Assembly: GCA_027070385.1 (NCBI GenBank)
Contig: JALXDW010000489.1
Coordinates: forward strand, 1-10,429
Direction of reading: 5' to 3'
Source: Chromatiales bacterium
GTDB taxonomy: Bacteria; Pseudomonadota; Gammaproteobacteria; UBA6429; Thiohalophilaceae
DNA: 10,429 bases
Below, piece by piece: positions 6,333 to 10,429 of the stretch (positions are counted from its first letter, which is position 1; each line of letters opens with the position of its first letter). A program made the position numbers and the translations under genes. Under the pieces are notes generated by a model. That model searched no databases and had not been told where the DNA came from. It saw only the letters and a list, made by a program, of their open reading frames with translations.

Positions 6333-6905
6333 ATGAAAAGATACCGAGGTCAAAGTGTTAGGTGTTTATTGGCCATCAGCTTTTTTTTGCTGGTTAATAT
6401 TGTTTGTGCAGCCGAAGCTGCAAGTGAAAATATAGTTGCCACAGATAAAGAAGCCATACAGACAAAAGCGAATAAAGCAGGCATTGAGACAAACTCAATC
6501 GATACTCTTGAAAATCATTCTCAAATTGGAGCAGCAAATTATCTGCAAATGATAATGGGGCTGTTTGGAATCATTGTTTTTATCTTTGCCATAGCCTGGC
6601 TTATTAAACGCATGGGGAGCTTAAATCCTGTGCATTCAAATAATTTAAAAGTTGTTGCCGGTTTAAATGTTGGGCAGCGTGAAAAAATTATTGTTGTACA
6701 GGTTATGGATGAGCAATTACTTGTCGGAGTGACACAGTCCAATATTCAACTGCTCTCCAGACTGGAGCAACCTCTACCCAATAAAGATGCTTCCTCTTTG
6801 GGTGGCTTTCATGAAAAATTTCAGGCTGCCATTAGCGGTTTAAAAAACAAAGGGCAGCAAAACAAAACAGCAGTAGCGGATTCAGTTTCGGGTGCGAGGT
6901 TATGA
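6333..6905 (+). CDS. fliO: Flagellar biosynthetic protein FliO
   Basis: FliO is a membrane scaffold that helps assemble the FliP/FliR part of the export gate and is not itself part of the finished secretion channel. The 190 residues start with a signal-like segment (hydrophobic 11-26, with a possible cleavage site in CAAEAAS). A periplasmic linker follows (about 30-68), then one membrane helix (about 70-91, ending in the basic IKRMG), then a cytoplasmic FliO domain with [20 protein letters not shown] (105-124) and [13 protein letters not shown] (129-141). The C-terminal 45 residues are polar and poorly conserved-looking. It is longer than Salmonella FliO (about 125), mainly through the leader and linker. 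The stop overlaps the fliP start in an ATGA arrangement (6902-6905), the classical mark of translational coupling. Confidence 0.92.
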   Translation: MKRYRGQSVRCLLAISFFLLVNIVCAAEAASENIVATDKEAIQTKANKAGIETNSIDTLENHSQIGAANYLQMIMGLFGIIVFIFAIAWLIKRMGSLNPVHSNNLKVVAGLNVGQREKIIVVQVMDEQLLVGVTQSNIQLLSRLEQPLPNKDASSLGGFHEKFQAAISGLKNKGQQNKTAVADSVSGARL

Positions 6906-7645
6906 AATTTTACCGTACACTTTTCTGGTTACTGCTACTGTTACTGCCGGTTTCAGGTATAGCGGCAGAAGGTTTTGAAGCTTTTTCCGTAAAGTCACAA
7001 GCAGACGGTAATCAGGTTTATTCTGTCAGTATTCAAACGCTGGCATTGATGACTGTATTAAGTATGCTGCCTGCAGCATTGATGATGATGACATCGTTTA
7101 CCCGTATCATTATTGTACTTTCCATTCTTCGTCAGGCACTGGGTCTAATGCAGGCACCTTCTTCACAAACTTTAATTGGTTTGGCGCTGTTTTTAACTTT
7201 TTTTGTGATGGCTCCGGTATTTAATAAAATCAACACCACGGCTTTGCAACCGTACTTAAACGATTCCATCCCCTTCCAGGCGGCCGCGGAGAAAGGCGGT
7301 GAACCTTTGAGGGAATTCATGTTGGGGCAGACGCGTGAAGCGGATATCAGTATGTTTATGAAAATATCCGGTGATAAAGAATATGAGTCCAAAGAAGAAA
7401 TTCCTTTTACGGTATTGGTTCCGGCATTTGTGACCAGTGAGTTGAAAACAGCTTTTCAGATTGGTTTTCTGCTGTTTATTCCTTTTTTAATAATTGATTT
7501 GGTTGTGGCAAGTGTTTTGATGTCGATGGGTATGGTCATGCTGTCACCGATGATTGTTTCATTACCTTTTAAAATAATGTTATTTGTTTTGGTGGATGGT
7601 TGGACTCTTATTATGGGCACCCTGGCATCCAGCTTTTATATTTGA
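6902..7645 (+). CDS. fliP: Flagellar type III export gate protein FliP
   Basis: FliP forms the pentameric core of the export gate with FliR and FliQ. The 247 residues start with a cleavable signal peptide (hydrophobic 7-20, probable cleavage near GIAA, 19-22), as in other FliP proteins. The body has the family's hydrophobic segments (about 45-65, 88-106, 183-205, 210-240), including [18 protein letters not shown] (64-81), [14 protein letters not shown] (93-106) and [19 protein letters not shown] (172-190). The C-terminal [10 protein letters not shown] and [14 protein letters not shown] stretches (207-234) are typical. In the conserved segment before GLALFLTF the chain reads APSSQTLIG, where I expect a PxNQ pattern, a mild substitution. 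The start overlaps the fliO stop by four bases; fliQ follows after a 26-base gap. Confidence 0.98.
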   Translation: MKFYRTLFWLLLLLLPVSGIAAEGFEAFSVKSQADGNQVYSVSIQTLALMTVLSMLPAALMMMTSFTRIIIVLSILRQALGLMQAPSSQTLIGLALFLTFFVMAPVFNKINTTALQPYLNDSIPFQAAAEKGGEPLREFMLGQTREADISMFMKISGDKEYESKEEIPFTVLVPAFVTSELKTAFQIGFLLFIPFLIIDLVVASVLMSMGMVMLSPMIVSLPFKIMLFVLVDGWTLIMGTLASSFYI

Positions 7646-7671
7646 ACATGGTCTTTATGGCGAGGTAAATG

Positions 7672-7941
7672 ATGACACCTGAAAGCGTCTTATCGATATT
7701 CCAACATACACTTGAAATAATACTCTTGCTTGTTGTGGTTGTGTTGGTGCCTGCATTGATTGTCGGCTTGTTGGTCAGTATGTTTCAGGCAGCCACCCAA
7801 ATTAATGAAATGACATTAAGTTTTATTCCAAAATTAATTGTAACACTTGCCACTTTGATGATTGCTGGCCCCTGGATGTTGCGTATTTTAACCGAATACA
7901 CAACGAAGTTATTGCAAGATATTCCCTATTTAATAAGGTAA
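7672..7941 (+). CDS. fliQ: Flagellar type III export gate protein FliQ
   Basis: FliQ is the small two-helix subunit that wraps around the FliP/FliR core of the export gate. Two ATG codons lie in tandem at 7669 and 7672. I choose 7672: the GAGGT at 7662-7666 is then five bases away instead of two, the protein begins MTPESV as family members do, and the length becomes the usual 89 residues. Two membrane helices are visible (about 13-35 and 55-75), joined by the signature loop QAATQINEMTLSFIPK (39-54). fliR begins three bases after the stop. Confidence 0.97.
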   Translation: MTPESVLSIFQHTLEIILLLVVVVLVPALIVGLLVSMFQAATQINEMTLSFIPKLIVTLATLMIAGPWMLRILTEYTTKLLQDIPYLIR

Positions 7942-7944
7942 ATA

Positions 7945-8712
7945 ATGGTTATTACCGGCTCAGAATTAACCGCACTTGTTGGTTCATTTCTATGGCCTTT
8001 ATTCAGGGTCAGTGCTGTTGTGATGACGGCTCCAGTATTTGGAGCCAAGACTGTTCCGTCTCGAATAAAACTGCTGATAAGTCTGGTGTTAACCAGTGTT
8101 GTTATACCATTGTTACCCGCGATGCCCCAGGTAGAAGTATTTAGCTTGCAGGGTTTGTATGTTTCTGCCAACCAGATATTGATAGGAATTGCGATTGGTT
8201 TTACCGCGCAGCTTGTCTTCAGTGCCATCATTATGGCAGGCCAGATTGTAGCGATGCAAATGGGGCTAGGTTTTTCGTTAATGGTTGATCCGCAAAATGG
8301 CACCCAGGCACCGGTACTTAGCCAGTTTTATGTTATTTTTGTTGTGCTGATATATTTAAGCCTGAATGGGCATTTGGTTCTTGTTCAAATTATGATTGAT
8401 GGTTTTGAAACATTGCCCATTGCGCTAACAGGTTTGTCAACAGACAGCTTATGGAGCATTGTTAATTGGGGTTCTTATATATTTGCTGGTGCAATCGGTA
8501 TTGCGATTCCAGCCATTGCTTCTTTGCTGGTTGTGAATTTGTCGTTTGGTATCATGACGCGGGCAGCACCCCAGCTGAATATTTTTGCGATCGGTTTCCC
8601 GGTCACCATGATCCTTGGCTTTGCACTGGTGTTGCTGACGATTTCAAATATCTCACCTAAGTCCAATGAATTATTTCTTAATGTGTATCAGTTGTTACGA
8701 GGTTTCCATTAG
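7945..8712 (+). CDS. fliR: Flagellar type III export gate protein FliR
   Basis: FliR is the single-copy subunit that caps the FliP ring and completes the export gate in the centre of the MS ring. The 255 residues are almost wholly hydrophobic, with about six membrane-type segments. The family marker LGFSLMVDPQNGTQAPVLSQFY runs at about 110-131; further markers are FRVSAVVMTAPVFGAKTVP (20-38) and the C-terminal GIMTRAAPQLNIFAIGFPV (about 201-219). Length is normal. AAGG at 7935-7938, within the fliQ end, is six bases before the ATG, so the two genes are tightly linked. flhB starts two bases after the stop. Confidence 0.98.
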   Translation: MVITGSELTALVGSFLWPLFRVSAVVMTAPVFGAKTVPSRIKLLISLVLTSVVIPLLPAMPQVEVFSLQGLYVSANQILIGIAIGFTAQLVFSAIIMAGQIVAMQMGLGFSLMVDPQNGTQAPVLSQFYVIFVVLIYLSLNGHLVLVQIMIDGFETLPIALTGLSTDSLWSIVNWGSYIFAGAIGIAIPAIASLLVVNLSFGIMTRAAPQLNIFAIGFPVTMILGFALVLLTISNISPKSNELFLNVYQLLRGFH

Positions 8713-8714
8713 CC

Positions 8715-9845
8715 ATGGCTGAAGATACCGGACAAGAACGTACTGAAGAGGCAACCCCTCGACGGAAACAACAGGCAAGGGAAAAAGGGCAGGTTCCATC
8801 ATCGCGTGAACTGAATACCATGGTGATGATGCTTGCAGCAGCAGCTGCAGTGGCTTTGCTTGGACCGGGAATTGTACGTGGAATACAAGAAATTACCGTA
8901 TGGAATTTGCAGCTGAGTCGGGAGCAAATTTTTGATGTGAATGTGATGTTTTCGTCACTAAAAGAATCGTTACTGCATGCTTTGTATAGCATGACACCTT
9001 TCTTTATGGTGATGTTAATTGCTGCATTCGCAGGGCCATTAATGATTGGCGGGTTGAATTTTAGTATGCAATCACTTGCTTTTAAAATCGATAAGCTGGA
9101 TCCAGTTAAAGGTCTGGGACGTGTTTTTTCAGTGAAAGGACTTGTTGAACTTGTTAAGGCTCTGGTTAAATTTCTGGTTATTGGTCTGGTGGCAGTATTG
9201 TTCTTGTATCATCAATTTGAAAATTATCTTAATTTGGGTAATGAACCCATTAGCCTTGCATTACCGCATACCACAAAGTTATTGATATGGGCTTTTCTAA
9301 CCATCGCATCTTCTTTAATTCTGATTGCGATGGTGGATGTGCCTTTCCAAATCTGGGATTACAACAAGCAATTAAAAATGACCTTCCAGGAAATAAAGGA
9401 TGAGAACAAGGATACCGAAGGTAACCCGGAAGTACGTAGCCGGGTAAAACGGGTACAAAATGAAATTGCACAGCGACGTATGATGGCTGAAGTACCGGAA
9501 GCCGATGTTATTGTGACCAACCCTGAACATTATTCGGTAGCATTAAAATATGACCCGAAAACAATGGCCGCTCCAGTATTGGTTGCAAAGGGTGTTGATA
9601 TTATTGCAATGCAAATAAGGCGTATTGCGACCGAGAATAATGTCCCGATTCTGGAGGCACCGCCTTTAGCGCGTTCCTTGTACCATACAACTGAAATCAA
9701 TGCAGCGATTCCAGCCGGATTATATCTGGCGGTTGCACAGGTACTGGCATATATCTTCAAGTTAAGAAAAAACAAAACATCTCAATATGCAAATCATAAA
9801 ATGAAAGATCTGGATATTCCGGATGATTTGCAATTTGACAGTTAA
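8715..9845 (+). CDS. flhB: Flagellar export switch protein FlhB
   Basis: FlhB is the export-apparatus protein that switches substrate specificity from rod/hook to filament type after autocleavage of its cytoplasmic domain. The 376 residues show the amphipathic N-terminal segment with EERTEEATPRRKQQAREKGQ-type sequence (8-26 region), four membrane helices (about 35-55, 92-113, 142-165, 186-210), the linker FQEIKDENKDTEGNPEVR (224-241) and the cytoplasmic domain with EAPPLARSLY (314-323). The autocleavage motif is at 269-272 and reads NPEH rather than NPTH. The catalytic Asn269 and Pro270 are intact at the same numbers as in Salmonella, so cleavage is expected. The C-terminal tail after residue 350 is polar. 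The ATG is two bases after the fliR stop; GAGG at 8699-8702 is rather far (12 bases), so coupling to fliR is likely. Confidence 0.97.
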   Translation: MAEDTGQERTEEATPRRKQQAREKGQVPSSRELNTMVMMLAAAAAVALLGPGIVRGIQEITVWNLQLSREQIFDVNVMFSSLKESLLHALYSMTPFFMVMLIAAFAGPLMIGGLNFSMQSLAFKIDKLDPVKGLGRVFSVKGLVELVKALVKFLVIGLVAVLFLYHQFENYLNLGNEPISLALPHTTKLLIWAFLTIASSLILIAMVDVPFQIWDYNKQLKMTFQEIKDENKDTEGNPEVRSRVKRVQNEIAQRRMMAEVPEADVIVTNPEHYSVALKYDPKTMAAPVLVAKGVDIIAMQIRRIATENNVPILEAPPLARSLYHTTEINAAIPAGLYLAVAQVLAYIFKLRKNKTSQYANHKMKDLDIPDDLQFDS

Positions 9846-9865
9846 ATTTACATAAAGGCATAAAG

Positions 9866-10429
9866 ATGGCAGAGCAGGCACTATCATTCGCACGATTTAA
9901 AAATATCAATTATCAGGGGTTAGGCGCACCTTTATTATTGATAGTCATGATTGCAATGATAGTTGTGCCATTGGCTCCCATTGCACTGGATATTTTGTTT
10001 ACTTTTAATATTTCACTGTCACTGATTGTCTTACTTGTCACCATTTATTCATTACGACCACTTGATTTTGGATTATTCCCGACCATTTTGTTGATCACAA
10101 CGCTATTGCGTCTGGCTTTAAATGTTGCTTCAACTCGTGTTGTTTTACTCGAAGGTCATACTGGTCCGGATGCTGCCGGACAGGTGATTAAAGCCTTTGG
10201 TGAATTTGTTATTGGTGGTAACTATGCCGTTGGTATCATTGTTTTTGCTATCCTGGTTATTATTAACTTTGTTGTTATTACCAAAGGTGCAACACGTATT
10301 TCTGAAGTGAGTGCCCGTTTTACATTGGATGCCATGCCGGGTAAACAAATGGCGATTGATGCTGATCTAAATGCCGGTTTAATCACACAAGAAGAAGCCC
10401 AGGTACGACGCGCAGACGTTGTTCAAGAG
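9866..10429 (+). CDS. flhA: Flagellar export protein FlhA, 3'-truncated by window edge
   Basis: FlhA forms the nonameric ring of the flagellar export apparatus, with an ion-conducting membrane domain and a cytoplasmic substrate/chaperone docking domain. My translation from the ATG at 9866 runs open to the last base: 188 codons, about a quarter of the usual length near 690. Visible are the first membrane helices (about 20-65), the conserved TTLLRLALNVASTRVVLLEG segment (78-97), GEFVIGGNYAVGIIVFAIL (112-130) and the family signature RISEVSARFTLDAMPGKQMA (144-163) followed by IDADLNAGLI. The start is supported by AAAGG at 9854-9858, seven bases upstream. It follows flhB after 20 bases, as the ninth gene of the run. 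No frameshift is seen in the visible part; the cytoplasmic domain lies outside the window. Confidence 0.97.
   Translation, partial: MAEQALSFARFKNINYQGLGAPLLLIVMIAMIVVPLAPIALDILFTFNISLSLIVLLVTIYSLRPLDFGLFPTILLITTLLRLALNVASTRVVLLEGHTGPDAAGQVIKAFGEFVIGGNYAVGIIVFAILVIINFVVITKGATRISEVSARFTLDAMPGKQMAIDADLNAGLITQEEAQVRRADVVQE

Noticed and set aside
7926..8303. 125-codon minus-strand open frame opposite fliR
   Set aside because: It lies wholly opposite the hydrophobic fliR coding region; its composition follows from the codon pattern of the true gene and no family is recognisable.

Overview
The window reads as an ordinary chromosomal flagellar locus from a gammaproteobacterium with AT-leaning DNA. 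The support is the motB-rsgA-(M48 peptidase)-orn neighbourhood, which resembles the motAB-rsgA-orn arrangement of Pseudomonas relatives, an Orn protein carrying the full DEDDh residue set, and a sigma-54 promoter with a FleQ-like dyad in front of fliL. I cannot name the genus. There are no mobile elements, CRISPR arrays, tRNA or rRNA genes, and no obviously broken genes.

Layout. (1) Positions 1-866, plus strand: the 3' part of motB, a stator subunit whose start lies outside the window. (2) Positions 896-3370, minus strand: a compact three-gene unit read as M48 membrane metalloprotease, then a small c-type cytochrome, then rsgA. It converges on motB. (3) Positions 3371-3477: a divergent intergenic region between the M48 gene and orn, with a perfect TATAAT box facing the M48 side. 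(4) Positions 3478-4026: orn, the oligoribonuclease. (5) Positions 4027-4282: a 256-base regulatory region with a strong sigma-54 -24/-12 element and, about 70 bases upstream of it, a perfect 7-bp inverted repeat resembling the published FleQ consensus. (6) Positions 4283-10429: the canonical flagellar run fliL-fliM-fliN-fliO-fliP-fliQ-fliR-flhB-flhA, tightly packed with two overlapping gene pairs. flhA is cut by the window end.

How the genes work together. FliM and FliN form the C-ring switch that receives CheY-P. FliL sits beside the stator, of which MotB is part. FliO assists assembly of the FliP/FliQ/FliR export gate, and FlhB and FlhA complete the type III export apparatus. Transcription of the operon most likely starts near 4213 from the sigma-54 promoter under a FleQ/FlrC-type activator. 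The M48, cytochrome c, RsgA and Orn genes have non-flagellar roles (membrane protein quality control, electron transfer, 30S ribosome maturation, and degradation of the shortest RNAs and linear dinucleotides).

I found no clearly new system. The points most worth a second look are the FleQ-like dyad plus sigma-54 promoter architecture, the Met-less small cytochrome c co-transcribed with a protease and RsgA, an enlarged loop in the MotB peptidoglycan-binding domain, and the NPEH form of the FlhB autocleavage motif.
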